Source: Plecoglossus altivelis | Taxonomy: Eukaryota > Chordata > Actinopteri > Osmeriformes > Plecoglossidae | Assembly: GCA_036571765.1 (NCBI GenBank) | Contig: BROE01000003.1 | Location: 6,262,570 to 6,326,569 of the forward strand | DNA length: 64,000 nucleotides | Direction of reading: 5' to 3' | Part shown: positions 28,901-39,698 of the stretch, in pieces | How positions within the stretch are numbered: the first letter of the stretch is position 1 | How the letters are laid out: every line of letters begins with the position of its first letter | The notes under the pieces: model-generated | The model's input: the letters and a program-made list of their open reading frames with translations, nothing else | What the model was told of the DNA's origin: nothing | Database searches by the model: none | Program-made: the position numbers and the translations under genes

Positions 28901-30870
28901 ACAGAGTCAGACTGTCCAGCTGAAACTTGGGCTGGTGGGCCCTCGTAAGTGTATGTGTGTGTGTGGACGGACAGTATGGGGTATGTGTGTGTTTAGGTGT
29001 CTGTGTTTGCGTGTCTGTAAACCACACTCTCTAGCATCCATGCATATATGACATTCCAGGGGTAGAGCAATGGTTTTAGTCCTCTTAGTCTCAGGCCTGC
29101 GTTCTTCAAAGGCAGCAGTGGAGTGTGGCCGGTTTTCTCAGCTGTCTCCCACCCCTGCATGTCCTGGCCCAGCCATGGGGGTCTGGGGGGTGAGGTAGGG
29201 ATGGGGGAGGGGTGGAAGGAGTGAGGGAGGGGTGGGAGTTGTGAGGGAGCACGGAGGGAGGGAGAGCAGGGTGGGGTGGGTAGCAGTCTGTGCTGTTCCT
29301 GGCAGGGCTCCTCAGATCTCTCAGTCAGAACTATAGTGAGATGAGAAATGACCACAACTGCACAGTCCTTTGTTCTGTCCGTGAATAGTTGCCCCTCATA
29401 AGTTTCCAGCTAAGCATAAACTGGCCAGAGACAATGTACCTTTAGTGTGGTAAAGTGAACCTGAAATTAAATTTTGTTCAGGTTGATGATCCTTGAAGGC
29501 TCTGTGTTCCTGGGCCGCCTTTGGTGCCTAATGACCAAAGGTTTACCCAAAACCGTCTGTATATGAGATTCCTGCGACATGATAGTGTAGTCATCCTACA
29601 TTCCCATGTCTCGCTGTAAAGTTGTCTGCCATAAACTGTCACACTGTGTAGTTCATGTGTGCTAATGTGTGCAGATCTCTGTGTGTGTCAAATGCAATTC
29701 TGTTTGTGTCTGTGTGTGGGCACATGTGGGTCAACCTGGGGATGACTCAGCCAGCCTTTGATCTCTCTGCCCTATTTCCAACCCTCCATGTCAGTGTCCA
29801 GACGAGTCAGTCGTTCCCATCCATCCATCGACTTTTCACCTGTCTACCAGTGCTCAGTCCACCCCATCCAACATCCCCCCCCCCCGTCCAAAAGATAAAG
29901 GGACGAACTTCAAGACGTCCTCTTCCCCCAGCTGTGGCAGGTTGAAAAACAAACAGCCCTGGGAAAAGAGAGGAGAAGAAAAAGAAGAGAGGGGGAGGAA
30001 AAGGGGGATGAGCAGGCCTGCGGACATTTCCCATATGGCAGTGTTATCCACAGGGAGGGTGTTTCTCTAAGGCTAGGCCAGTGTTTATACAGGACTGGGG
30101 CTCCAGTGATGAACCCATCATTACAAGCCATATGTCGGCCTCATGTGGGACACAGCAGCACAATGAGCTATCACTTATTCCCCTCCTCAACATGTGCTTT
30201 GCAGATAAGCAGGAACCTTGAAGTGTGAGTGCTCAATGTCTGGTGTTAATCCTGGTGTCTTTGTTCAAGACAGAGTGAGTTACATTACAGGACAGGAATG
30301 TGCTGTCTCAGATCAATATAACCCTGGCCCTGACGTTTAATGCGGATACTTCATACACGCAGGGCAAGCTGATGGTTACTGTCACCAAACAAGTCAGGAA
30401 GTCACCTTGTAAAACTTCTGGAATCTTCTAATGGAGCGCAGAGAGAGCCACATGAGGAGGCATGGGGAGATGACACGTTACCACAATGGCGGTGACTGAG
30501 GCAAAGGTCCTACTTAAGACGTTCCTCAAATTGACAAACCCAAGCCAGATAAATAGAGGAGCTGTTTATATGTTGCACAGTAATGGCCTTTCATGAGCGT
30601 CAGCCCACATGTAGGGGAACTTGGTGGTGTGACTCAATCAGTGGTTTGGTGCTAGAGCATTGTCGCCTTGACACAGTGAATGTGTATATGTATTGGTAAT
30701 GTACTGTGTCTCTATCGCGTCTCTTTATTGTGTTTCTTTCCGTAACGCAATTCTCTCCCCTTTTTTCTGACCTTTTCATTCCTCCACCTCTCCCATCCTG
30801 CCCACCTCCTTTTCTCAATCCCACCTTCTCTCCATTCCTTCCATCCTCCCTTCCTCTCTCCCTCCATTAG
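25954..30870. other. Non-coding DNA, probable intron upstream of the first coding exon
   Basis: No gene is seen. Pyrimidine-rich stretches precede the acceptor at 30870, and there is a C run near 29875-29886. Confidence 0.5.
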
Positions 30871-30940
30871 AAGTTGAAGTCAGATTAACCTGGAGAGTTC
30901 CGCAGGCTTCCACCAGGGCGGCGTGGCACGCCAGAGGGAC
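30871..30940 (+). other. prickle1: prickle1 5' leader within the first coding exon
   Basis: This 70-nt stretch lies between the splice acceptor ending at 30870 and the start codon. Its presence means at least one untranslated exon lies further upstream. Confidence 0.75.
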
Positions 30941-31063
30941 ATGATGGAGCAGAAAGTCAGCAAGCTGACGTTTGGCTTCCAGCGCAGCTCCACGTCGGAT
31001 GATGACTCTGGCTGTGCTTTGGAGGAGTACGCATGGGTGCCCCCTGGCCTCCGACCGGAACAG
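30941..31063 (+). CDS. prickle1: prickle1 coding exon 1 (start codon, residues 1-41)
   Basis: The exon begins at 30871 after a pyrimidine-rich acceptor ending TTAG, so 70 nt of 5' leader precede ATG 30941. It encodes the conserved SKLTFGFQRSSTSDDDSGC and EEYAWVPPGLRPEQ segments that open the PET region. It ends in phase 0 at CAG/gtgggc. In-frame codons upstream of the ATG include a GTG at 30923 that has no support as a start. Confidence 0.95.
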
Positions 31064-34000
31064 GTGGGCTGGAACACGATGATCACTCTGCTCTTGTGTC
31101 TCGGCATGCGTTGTGCGCATGATTCTGCAGTAAAAATGCGACTGGCAAATTGCTAATGAGTCATCTACCTCCTTGTGTACTTTCTATCACCATCTTAGAA
31201 GCCGCAAAACTCTGTGATGCAAGTTCCAACCTGAAGTCAAACTAGATGTTTAGGGTACTCATGTACAGTATAGTGCATCTTATTTATTTATTTTATTTTA
31301 CTTTATTTTATTGTTTTCTGCTTAGAGAAATTTGACTGTTACCTGACTGTTTCTTTGGTCCATGCGTAAAATGCTCAGGTGGTTAAAAAAAAGCTGTGAC
31401 CCAATTCTAGCTGCTTGTTGAAGAGAGCTTATACATGTCTAACCCATTCCACTGACCCAGAAAGATATTGTTTGTAAATTTTTTCAGTGATATCCATAGC
31501 AGAGGCGTCTTGTGTAAAAAGCCAAGCAGACTCTCTTTGTTTGAGACAAATGCAGTCCCACCCTGCAACCACTTAGAGACAGGATGTGTATTTTTATTTA
31601 CAAACTGCAACATGGAAAAGTCTGCTTGTGATTAGACAAATGCAGGACTTCACAACGAGGCCTTACCTACTGAGTACCCACCTCCTAACCTACCAAGTAC
31701 ATGACAGGCTGCGCCAGGACTCAAGAGAGGATAGACGCTGCCTTTTACAGGCCTATCCACAGCCCTGTCTGTGTGTGCGTGTGTGTTTGTGTCTGCCCGC
31801 AAGGAGCGTGATGTGGCAACCTCCCAAATCGTCTTGGGGAGGCCCTCTCTCCCTCGCTCTCGATCCCTTTTCTCCCTCTACCTCTTTGCACTCTCCTCCT
31901 CCACTCCACGTTTAAAACCAGCACACATGGAAGTAATAAGAGATGAGGAAAGAAAAAGAGGAGAGAGAGAAAAAGAGAGATAGGAGAAGGGAGTGGATGG
32001 GGAGCTTGTGAAGCAACAGGAGAGCCCCAAAGCCCATCTATGCAGGGCCCCTTTGTGTTGAAATGAGTGGGTCAACTGTAATGCCTTTACTGCTGCTATT
32101 CTCCTGAATGGTGTGCACATTATGGGTGATCATTACAGTGGAGAAACACACAGCTTGGCTAAGAGACTCAGGATCCCCAGGTCCCAGCCCTGGGGTGCAG
32201 GATAGGGCTAATAGCAGGGGGGAAATGTGCTTAATTTATGGCCGGGCAAAATGTGAGGGGGATTGTAGGGGGATGGGAGGTGAGAGGTAAATTGCTGTCC
32301 TCTCTAGACGGTCAGCAGCAGGAAGCCCCCCTAACGCCATCAGTCAAACACACACAAACACACAAAGCATACACACACACAGGAGACAAGCTTATTTCTC
32401 CTCTGTATCTCCTGACTGTAATACTCCCACCCCCCACACCCCTGCCGCAGCCTCATAAAGCGTCTTTCGGCTGCTGCTCCCCAAGGGTCAAAGTGCCACG
32501 GAAACACTAAAAGACACTCATCTTTGTCCCTGCAGCCAGTGACAAGCATATGACAAGCTGTCCCTTTTCCTCACCTCCCTGAGACAGTAAAAACTGGACG
32601 GTTTACTTAATGGAGTGATCATATGCTCAATGAATGTCTACTGTTTCTATCTTCATTATCCACATTAAGTGTACATACCCGCGGCACTTAAGTCTGACAT
32701 AGGACACAGAAAGATGTGAAAGGTTGTCAATAATTTTAATTCCCATAGGAGCAATAAAGAGGGACTTTATTCATTTCAGTCGCTCTAACCTCTCCGCTTC
32801 CTTTGCCTCCCATCCTCTCCTTTGCTTTCCACCCTTCTCTTCCTCCCCTCTCCCCTCCAATTCAGGTGCAGTTGTATTTCTCCTGTCTGCCCGAGGACAA
32901 GGTTCCTTACGTGAACAGTCCTGGAGAAAAGCACAGAATCAAGCAGCTCCTCTACCAACTGCCTCCACACGACAATGAGGTATGGGCGTGTGCTGTTCAC
33001 GTGTGTGGTTAAAAGTCAATCCCAATGGGCCCTCTTGTAGAAGACATTTTGACGGATACCACCTATTGTCCTACCCTCCTTTCAATCATCTGACTCCACC
33101 TCGTTTGAGGAGCAGCATCTCTGTCCTCCCCTCGCAACTCCCTTCTCCTTTCTCACCGACAAGACAGCCCTTCTCTCTTTTGCAGAAGGTTTTTGTCTCC
33201 AGTTTGTGTTAGGGACACAACGCTTAACAAGGGACGTCTTTACGATGTTTGCTGGGAGCTTGTGTGTTTAACCTCCCTGGGTTCCTGCCTTAGTGCCAGT
33301 TTATGTGAGCCCAGTGGGGATGGCGCTCTGGGAATCCTTAAGTTTGCAAACACCATAGTTTGCAAACACCCCAGACACAGAGGTCTACCCAGGCCTGCGT
33401 GTCTTCAACTTGGCTTCCTCTCCTTTGTGGTCCAGCTCTTGATTTCACTGTAAACACAAGGCTTGTTTGTTTCAAAGTCTGCTTATCCCTATGTTTGGGG
33501 TGGTATGAGACGTACAGAAACAGTCATGAATTGGATTCGGAGGAGGGTGGAGGAGTTTGAAGAGCAGGCAGAGGTCAAGAGTGTCTTTTTCTCCCCCCGT
33601 TCCAGGACACTGACACTGTGCCCCGCTCACCTGCGTCCTCCATCTTCCTCCCCAGGTGCGCTACTGCCAGTCCCTCAGCGAGGAGGAGAAGAAGGAGCTG
33701 CACATGTTCAGTGTCCAGAGGAAGAAGGAGGCGCTGGGGAGAGGCACGCTGAAGCTGCTGCCACGCTCTCTTCTCCACAACGTCTGCCAGCATGTACGTG
33801 CCCAATGTGCAAGCATATACACTCACACACACTTGTTTTAGACTTTTCCGGCTGTTGTAGTATTAGTAGCATTCCTCTCCCTCCACACATACGGACAGCA
33901 AGGAGCTCGGAGCTCAGTATCAACCACGTTATGCAGCAGGTCAATGAAACACATGCTGGATGTGTAGCCATGCACATCAGCCAGAAGCTTCATTTGATTT

Positions 34001-34266
34001 GTTGGAGTGCAGTTCCAGTTTGTTGGCCCTGTGCTTCAGTACAGTATTTTATTCACTGTTTACTATGGTCTGTGAGCAGCCCAGGGGTGACCATTAAGCC
34101 TTTTCAAAACACAACCCCAACACAGGCCCTCTTCCCTAACCTCACTCCTCTCCCAATGAAATACAGTTTTCTCCTCACAATGTGAGCACGGTTGGCTCTT
34201 TAACTGCCTTGTTCTCTTTGTCTAGTTTTCCACATATATATTTTGTTAACCGTGGGACTAATGTTC

Positions 34267-34312
<46 letters not shown>

Positions 34313-37300
34313 CAGGCTAAGTCACAGCGACTGTAGTCCCCACGGTTAACAAAATATATATGTGGAAAACTAGACAAAGAGAACAAGGGACGTATATATA
34401 CATATATATATGTGTATATATATATATGTGTCTGTGTGTATCCACATTGCACCCAGACAAAGAATTGAGAGAACCACATCAACCACAGTAAGACCACAGG
34501 CACCGCAGTCATAATTCCCTCAGTCGACAGATGCCACATACACTGAGGGGGTTAGACGCAGATGGAGGGGACTGTGTCCTGTATATCAACTGCCCCCAGC
34601 CCCCACCCCCAGCCCAGTCACAGAGCAGCAGTGGGATATACTGCAGTCACCAGATGACACCCGTTCCCAAGATTAAGGCCTTGCAGAGCACAGCCTGCAG
34701 TTGCATACGAGAATGGGAAGGGCATTGGAGCATATCTGAGGACAGTTTGGCCTCATGTCATACGACAAACACTTTGAGTGATTTTGTGCTCGACCAGTTC
34801 CATAATAATGCAGATATTTTTGTTAATTGTAGAGACTGATTGACGCAATCGCTAGGTGTTGCATGTTGTGACTGTGGTGAACAGAATGAACATACGTTCC
34901 TGAGTGTTGTCTTGTCCATCGCAGTGTGGGGAGGACGTGAATGGAGGAGAGATGGCCGTGCTAGCTTCAAGGGCCGGCCCGGGGCTGTGCTGGCACCCAG
35001 CATGCTTTGCATGCTCCACCTGTAACGAGCTGCTGGTGGACCTCATCTACTTCTACCAAGAGGGCAAGATTCACTGTGGCAGACACCACGCAGAGCTGCT
35101 GAAACCTCGATGCACGGCTTGCGACGAGGTGAGCTAGGACAAGAAGACTCCATGACTGACTCGCTGACACATTGACCGACTGATTCAGAAAATAACTCAT
35201 TTACTGAGGCAACAATAAACAACATAAACTCCGTAACTTGTGGTCCAGCCATGCCTTAGGTTTAAACTTGCATCTTCAAATAGAGGAAATCCTCCCAGCT
35301 TCATTTTAGAAACTGTTTGTTGAACTCGTTCTGTTTCCTTTGCCAGATATTTACTATCTTACCATGTGTTTATTTCCGTAGATTATCTTTGCTGATGAGT
35401 GCACTGAGGCGGAGGGCCGCCACTGGCACATGAAGCACTTCTCCTGTTTTGAATGCGAGACAGTTCTGGGAGGCCAACGTTACATCATGAAGGAAGGGCG
35501 GCCATATTGCTGCGGCTGCTTTGAGTCGCTCTACGCCGAGTACTGTGAGGCCTGCGGAGAGCACATTGGTGAGAGTTTGTCTTGAGAAATTCAGACTATA
35601 TGGTTGTCAGTTGTCAGTTGTCAGTCCTTGCCTGGCGCTGCCGCTATCAAATGTGATAAATTGGAAATCCCTTGATAGGGTACCCTTTCTGACATGTGTG
35701 ACTCAAAAAGATATGACGTCTGACAGCGAGCCACACAACAGAACTCTTGAATGTAGAGAAAACACAAAAAACTTTTTTTTTCCCGCCCCCTGTTTCAAGA
35801 GCTAAGATGTGGTTACTTTTTGATAGTGGATACATACTATCTCCAGACTTTGGCCGTCAAAATCTTTGCTCTTCTGGTCCTTGAATCTTCTTCATCTTCA
35901 ACATGCACCATATTGTACATTACTTAGGATAAAAACAAACAAATAAATCAAGTGTAAAATGTGCAGGATATTCACCCTCTTCAATCTTTTTGCTTCCTAG
36001 GTGTGGACCATGCCCAGATGACCTATGATGGGCTCCACTGGCATGCCACCGAAAGCTGCTTCAGCTGTGCCCAGTGTAAGAGCTCCCTGCTGGGGTGCCC
36101 CTTTCTGCCTCGCCAGGGGCGCATCTACTGCTCCAAGGCCTGCAGCCTGGGCGAGGATGTCCACGCCTCCGATTCCTCCGACTCCGCCTTTCAGTCTGCC
36201 CGCTCCCGGGAGTCGCGGCGGAGCGTGCGCATGGGCAAGAGCAGCCGCTCGGCTGACCAGTGCCGCCAGTCGCTCCTCTTCTCGCCGTCTGCTAACTACA
36301 AGTTCCCTGGCCTCACCGCCGATGTCAACGATGACGCAATCACCGACAAGCTGTCGCACATGAGTCTGGCGGACGAGTGCTTTTGGCGGGGCCGTGTCGA
36401 GGAGGTGGAGGCCCCTGAAGACCAGGAGGAGGAGTGGGCAGAGCATGAGGACTACATGACCCAGCTGCTGCTCAAGTTTGGCGAGCATGGCCTTTTCCAG
36501 CAGGCAGACGAACCGCGACCCACCGACCCGTGGATGACGGAGACGGAGGTGAAGCTGAAGCAGGAGGTGAAGGCTGGGATGGCTGGCGGAGGGGGCGGGG
36601 TCAGCGGAGGAGGGAGCCAGAGCCTGGCCAGTAAGAAGTACCAGGCAGACATGTACTGGGCCCAGTCCCAGGATGGGCTAGGGGACTCGGCCTACGGTAG
36701 CCACCCTGGGCCTGCTAGCAGCAGGAAGATTCAGGAGCTGGAGCTGGAGCATGGTGCTGGAGCAGGCTTCCAGAGAGAAGAGAAGCAGTGGTACGATGAC
36801 TCCCTGGAGTGCATCACAGATGAGTTGAAACAGGCAGAGCAGAGTGTCAGAGACTCCATGGACTCCCTGGCACTCTCCAATATCACTGGTAAGAGCTGTT
36901 AGCCTGTTACTTCGCTGAGGTACTAAACTATAGTTTATCCAACCTAAACTTTAGTGTCGTAATGAATGTTTAGCTTCAACCCATGGTATTGTGGAAGGTG
37001 AGGCTAGACACAACATATAGATTTTTGTTGGACATTTTACCTCATTCTAACCCTCTCTTCTCACAGGGGCTTCGGTTGATGGTGACAGTAAGGATAGACC
37101 GCTGGTCTACTCTCTCCACAACTACCAGGAGCTGGAGCCAGAGGACTGTGAGAAAACCAGCAACATGGGAACCTTAAACTCCTCCATGTTGCATCGAAGT
37201 GCCAATTCCCTAAAGAGCCTTACGTCTGAGCTGGAGCAGGAGGAAGTGGAGAATGTCCCAGAGGAGGAAGAGGAAGAGGAGGAGGCCCCTCTAGCTGAGG

Positions 37301-37992
37301 AGAGACCCAAGCCTCCTTACCTCCCTGCACTGAGGAGAACACGCTCCCAGTCCAGGCCCCAGCAGGTCAAATTCTCAGATGACGTCATCGACAACAACTG
37401 CTACGGGGATCTGCCCGTGCGCCAGCCCCCCATGAGTGAGCGGACCAGGCGGCGGGTGTACCACTTTGAGGAGCAGGACCATGAGTTTCACACCGGACGC
37501 CATCATCACCATCACCATCATAATCACCAACACAGGCGGCGCCGAAGCCGCAAGTCGCGCTCCGACAATGCCCTCCACCTGGTGCCCAAGGAGAGAGCCC
37601 GTGTGTTCTATCGAGAGGACCGCAGAGGGCACGCCCTCAACCCCAAGGGGCCCCAGGCCTTCCTGTCTGGCCAGCCAGGCCACATCCAGCGGCCCCACGC
37701 TCACCCCCACACCAACCCGGACTATGGACTGCAGGGCCCAGCCATGGAGAGGTTTCTGGGGCTGTGTGCGGAGGATGACGACTGGTGCTCTACCTGCTCG
37801 TCGTCTTCCTCAGAGTCTGAGGAGGAGGGCTTCTTCCTGGGACAGCCAATCCCTCAGCCCCGGCCACACAGACACTACTACACAGAGGACCTGCCCAGCC
37901 CCAAAGCAGGCCTCCCCTCACCCCCATACGGCCCACGGACTAAGTCCAAAAAGAAGAAGGGACACAAGGGGAAGAACTGTATAATATCTTAA
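30941..37992 (+). CDS. prickle1: Prickle planar cell polarity protein 1 (seven coding exons, 859 aa)
   Basis: Prickle1 is a cytoplasmic, membrane-associated core planar-cell-polarity protein that works with Dishevelled and Vangl; mammalian PRICKLE1 also binds the repressor REST. Coding exons: 30941-31063, 32866-32979, 33656-33793, 34925-35128, 35382-35568, 36001-36888 and 37067-37992. All junctions are AG/GT, and the 2580 nt join without a frame break. A PET domain (about residues 11-119) precedes three LIM zinc fingers (about 121-186, 186-246, 246-310). These include CQHC...HPACFAC and CTAC...CFEC type cysteine clusters. A long disordered tail carries basic RRRRSRKSRS and the C-terminal prenylation box CIIS. 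Length is close to human PRICKLE1 (about 831 aa). The start is ATG 30941; ATG 30944, with A at -3 and G at +4, may be preferred. The tail has lineage-type additions: eight Glu at 617-624 and seven His at 697-703. The family is certain; the a/b paralogue is not resolved. Confidence 0.97.
31064..32865 (+). other. prickle1: prickle1 intron (about 1.8 kb)
   Basis: This intron contains an A/T-rich low-complexity tract near 31280-31315, pyrimidine-rich stretches and a short (CA)n near 32346-32382. I see no additional coding exon. Confidence 0.7.
32866..32979 (+). CDS. prickle1: prickle1 coding exon 2 (PET domain, residues 42-79)
   Basis: Flanked by ttcag and gtatgg, phase 0 at both ends. It encodes the central PET segment with VPYVNSPGEKHRIKQLLYQL and PPHDNE, nearly invariant among vertebrate Prickle proteins. 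Confidence 0.96.
32980..33655 (+). other. prickle1: prickle1 intron with a duplicated 14-mer
   Basis: The 14-mer AGTTTGCAAACACC occurs twice, at 33341-33354 and 33357-33370. Nothing else stands out. Long open frames here belong to no recognisable protein. Confidence 0.65.
33656..33793 (+). CDS. prickle1: prickle1 coding exon 3 (end of PET, start of LIM1, residues 80-125)
   Basis: Flanked by cccag and gtacgt, phase 0. It encodes RYCQSLSEEEKKEL, the basic QRKKEALGRGT stretch, and the first zinc ligand of LIM1 (VCQH). Confidence 0.96.
34207..34388. repeat. Long inverted repeat around an (AT)n core
   Basis: The left arm 34207-34260 and right arm 34334-34388 are reverse complements over about 54 bp, differing only by one extra G/C. 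Inside them a second pair, TGTTCATAT and ATATGAACA, flanks an (AT)n run at about 34271-34309. About 20 bp (GGCTAAGTCACAGCGACTG) is unpaired on the right. Within the prickle1 pre-mRNA this could fold into a long hairpin. It may be a small transposon relic or a palindrome formed by replication-based rearrangement. Confidence 0.93.
34271..34309. repeat. (AT)n microsatellite
   Basis: The AT run at the centre of the inverted repeat in the prickle1 intron. Confidence 0.95.
34925..35128 (+). CDS. prickle1: prickle1 coding exon 4 (LIM1, residues 126-193)
   Basis: Flanked by tcgcag and gtgagc, phase 0. It carries the body of LIM1: CWHPACFACSTC, then IHCGRHHAELLKPRC, then CTACDE, which opens LIM2. Confidence 0.96.
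35382..35568 (+). CDS. prickle1: prickle1 coding exon 5 (LIM2, residues 194-256)
   Basis: Flanked by ccgtag and gtgaga; it ends one base into codon 256. It encodes LIM2: IIFADECTEAEGRHWHMKHF, CFEC, CCGCF. The first pair of LIM3 ligands (CEACGEHI) follows. Confidence 0.96.
35569..36000 (+). other. prickle1: prickle1 intron (432 bp)
   Basis: A short GTCAGTT triplication lies near 35606-35626, and an A-rich to T-rich patch near 35760-35780. No other feature is seen. Confidence 0.6.
36001..36888 (+). CDS. prickle1: prickle1 coding exon 6 (LIM3 and central region, residues 256-552)
   Basis: Starts after ttcctag and ends at ACTG/gtaaga, one base into codon 552. It completes LIM3 (HWHATESCFSCAQC, IYCSKAC), then gives the conserved DVHASDSSDSAFQSARSR and RRSVRMGKSSRSADQCRQSL tracts. 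The disordered part follows, with the SLASKKYQ and MYWAQSQDGLGDSAYGSHPG motifs. A glycine-rich GGGGGVSGGG insert near 36589-36618 looks lineage-specific. Confidence 0.96.
37067..37992 (+). CDS. prickle1: prickle1 last coding exon (C-terminal region, residues 552-859)
   Basis: Starts after tctcacag and ends at TAA 37990-37992. Recognisable family blocks are MGTLNSSMLHRSANSLKSL, QSRPQQVKFSDDVIDN, RQPPMSERTRRRVY, RRRRSRKSRSDNAL and the CaaX-bearing end KGHKGKNCIIS. Two low-complexity runs are present: Glu8 (37261-37284) and His7 (37501-37521). Confidence 0.96.
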
Positions 37993-38149
37993 GACTTTCC
38001 TCATGTTCCGCGCTTGAACTTAACCTGCTCTGTAGCCCTTTTTCTAATGTTGCCACTATTTGAAATAAGAAGTCAGTCTCATGTCTAAATTTTCTGATCA
38101 GGAAGAATGTCAACACACAGCACTGGTCATCAGCTCAATTGGGATACTG

Positions 38150-38155
38150 AATAAA
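38150..38155 (+). terminator. prickle1: prickle1 proximal poly(A) signal candidate
   Basis: AATAAA about 160 bp after the stop codon. Use cannot be judged from sequence. Confidence 0.4.
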
Positions 38156-38628
38156 AATACCAAACCCATTTCAATAGTCTGTAACAAAAAAACATTAAAT
38201 ACGTTTATTCAGAGCTTAACATATTTATAAAGCAACATCTTAAGACAAACTGAAATTACTATTTAACAGTGCAGATATTAATGTAAATATTGTAAAGTTC
38301 AGATACATAATGGATATTTTTTTTACCCCAAGTTCCAAAAGCTTTTTTTGTGGCAATTGAAGAACTCATTTTCATAACAAAGCTTTTAAACAAAAAATAG
38401 GATGTCAACTGTGGCTTGACAGTATGATCATTGATATTTCCATCATTTATGTGCTTCTTAGTATTCTGACTTCTACAGCTCTGACCCTTGCGTGACACCA
38501 GTTTGTATTATAGGGCCTGGTTAGGTGGACTACTCTATTTATGGGTCATATTGTAATGTAAACAGATCATTGTAATCTGTATAAATGTAAAAAAAAAACT
38601 GGAATATAAGGTTAAAATTGATAATTGT

Positions 38629-38634
38629 AATAAA
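38629..38634 (+). terminator. prickle1: prickle1 distal poly(A) signal
   Basis: Canonical AATAAA about 640 bp after the stop codon. A T-rich stretch (CTTTCTTTTGTC) follows at 38653-38664, as expected of a downstream element. Confidence 0.7.
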
Positions 38635-38729
38635 ACATATTATGATGTGAGACTTTCTTTTGTCATTTGATTCACTAAGTGGTTTGTGAGAGTGGACTGA
38701 CTGACACACACACACACACCTCAGTTCTA

Positions 38730-39500
38730 GTCATTCACTACATTTATTATTCTGAACACAAAAACAACTGGTAAAACATGACAGAATTGTAACATGTCTG
38801 TACGTACGTAACAGTACAAAACCGTTTGTTGACATTGTAAAACAATCTGTTCAATAAAGGATATGGCCACAAAAATGTCATAATAGAAAAATAACTTGAT
38901 GAATGTTCACTTTACAGTGGCTTGATGAGGTTGCTGGATAGTCGTTTGAAGATAACACCATCTATACTACCTCATAAATATGGAAGTTTAGTTGTTGATC
39001 TCCACAAAACTCTAAAACAGTTTTCAACTCAATCAGTATGATTCAGAACCAGGACACTGTTATATTCGTACTGGACTGTAATGGTCATCAAGACCCAGAG
39101 AATATGTATTTGAGTACTTGGTATCGTTGTCTAGTCTGATTTAAGACTACTGTTTAAGGTATGATGGCACAGTGCCTTAGTAAAAACAATCCTGTACCTT
39201 TGTATTGTGGAGGCTAGTTTTGTCCCCAATCCTGAAATTTAAACATACTCATCACAAAAATCACAACTCGCTTAAAAACAAGTAGGAACAAGGAACATAT
39301 GAAGATATAAAAAACAGTTGCATGTCCAATAACATTGGACTGCATTGTTATAACACAAAAGAAACACCCTCCATCTCCTTATACTGCCAGTCATGATAAT
39401 TGGTATTCAACTTGGGTATTCAACAACTTCAGTTTAACTATATAGTTAACTGGCATTCTCACATTAGAACCTCGTATCAGGGCAAGGCGTTTCCTTGCAC
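38730..39500 (-). other. pphln1: pphln1 3' untranslated region
   Basis: AT-rich sequence between the stop codon and the minus-strand poly(A) signal at 38743-38748. I see no coding potential. A short (CA)n lies at the far end (about 38704-38718). Confidence 0.6.
38743..38748 (-). terminator. pphln1: pphln1 poly(A) signal (minus strand)
   Basis: TTTATT on the plus strand reads AATAAA on the minus strand, about 750 bp past the pphln1 stop codon. It lies only about 110 bp from the prickle1 signal on the other strand. Confidence 0.6.
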
Positions 39501-39698
39501 TCACTTTGAGAGGGTTGCAAGCTTGGAGGGGACCTGGTCCAGGTCCTTGATGAAGTGTCTGAGATCTTCTAAGCAGCGCTCCTTGATCTCAATCAGGCTC
39601 TTGTGCAGAGGAGCCTGCAGCAGCTGGTCCAGACGAGGCTCCTTGGTCACCAGCATGTTGACCACTGTGCCAAACGTTATGCAGTCCTGCCTGTACAG
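39501..39698 (-). CDS. pphln1: pphln1 last coding exon (residues 270-334)
   Basis: On the minus strand it follows an acceptor ending TTAG and reads LYRQDCITFGTVVNMLV, then a helix with ERCLEDLRHFIKDLD, to TGA. It corresponds to human VYRQDCETFGMVVKMLI and EERCVEELKHFIAEYD-type sequence. This is the best-conserved part of periphilin. Confidence 0.93.
   Translation of the reverse strand: MYRQDCITFGTVVNMLVTKEPRLDQLLQAPLHKSLIEIKERCLEDLRHFIKDLDQVPSKLATLSK

Larger units (their letters stand above)
33794..34924 (+). other. prickle1: prickle1 intron carrying a large inverted repeat
   Basis: This intron contains the 34207-34388 inverted repeat (separate entry) and further TA/CA-rich DNA at 34391-34440. 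A C-rich tract lies at 34590-34612. Confidence 0.7.
37993..38655 (+). other. prickle1: prickle1 3' untranslated region
   Basis: This AT-rich stretch follows the stop codon. It has a proximal AATAAA at 38150-38155 and a distal AATAAA at 38629-38634, so two alternative 3' ends are possible. The distal end is more likely for the full transcript. Confidence 0.7.

Noticed and set aside
33463..34185. 240-aa open frame on the plus strand
   Set aside because: It overlaps the real prickle1 exon at 33656-33793 in another frame and runs through intron. No family resemblance.
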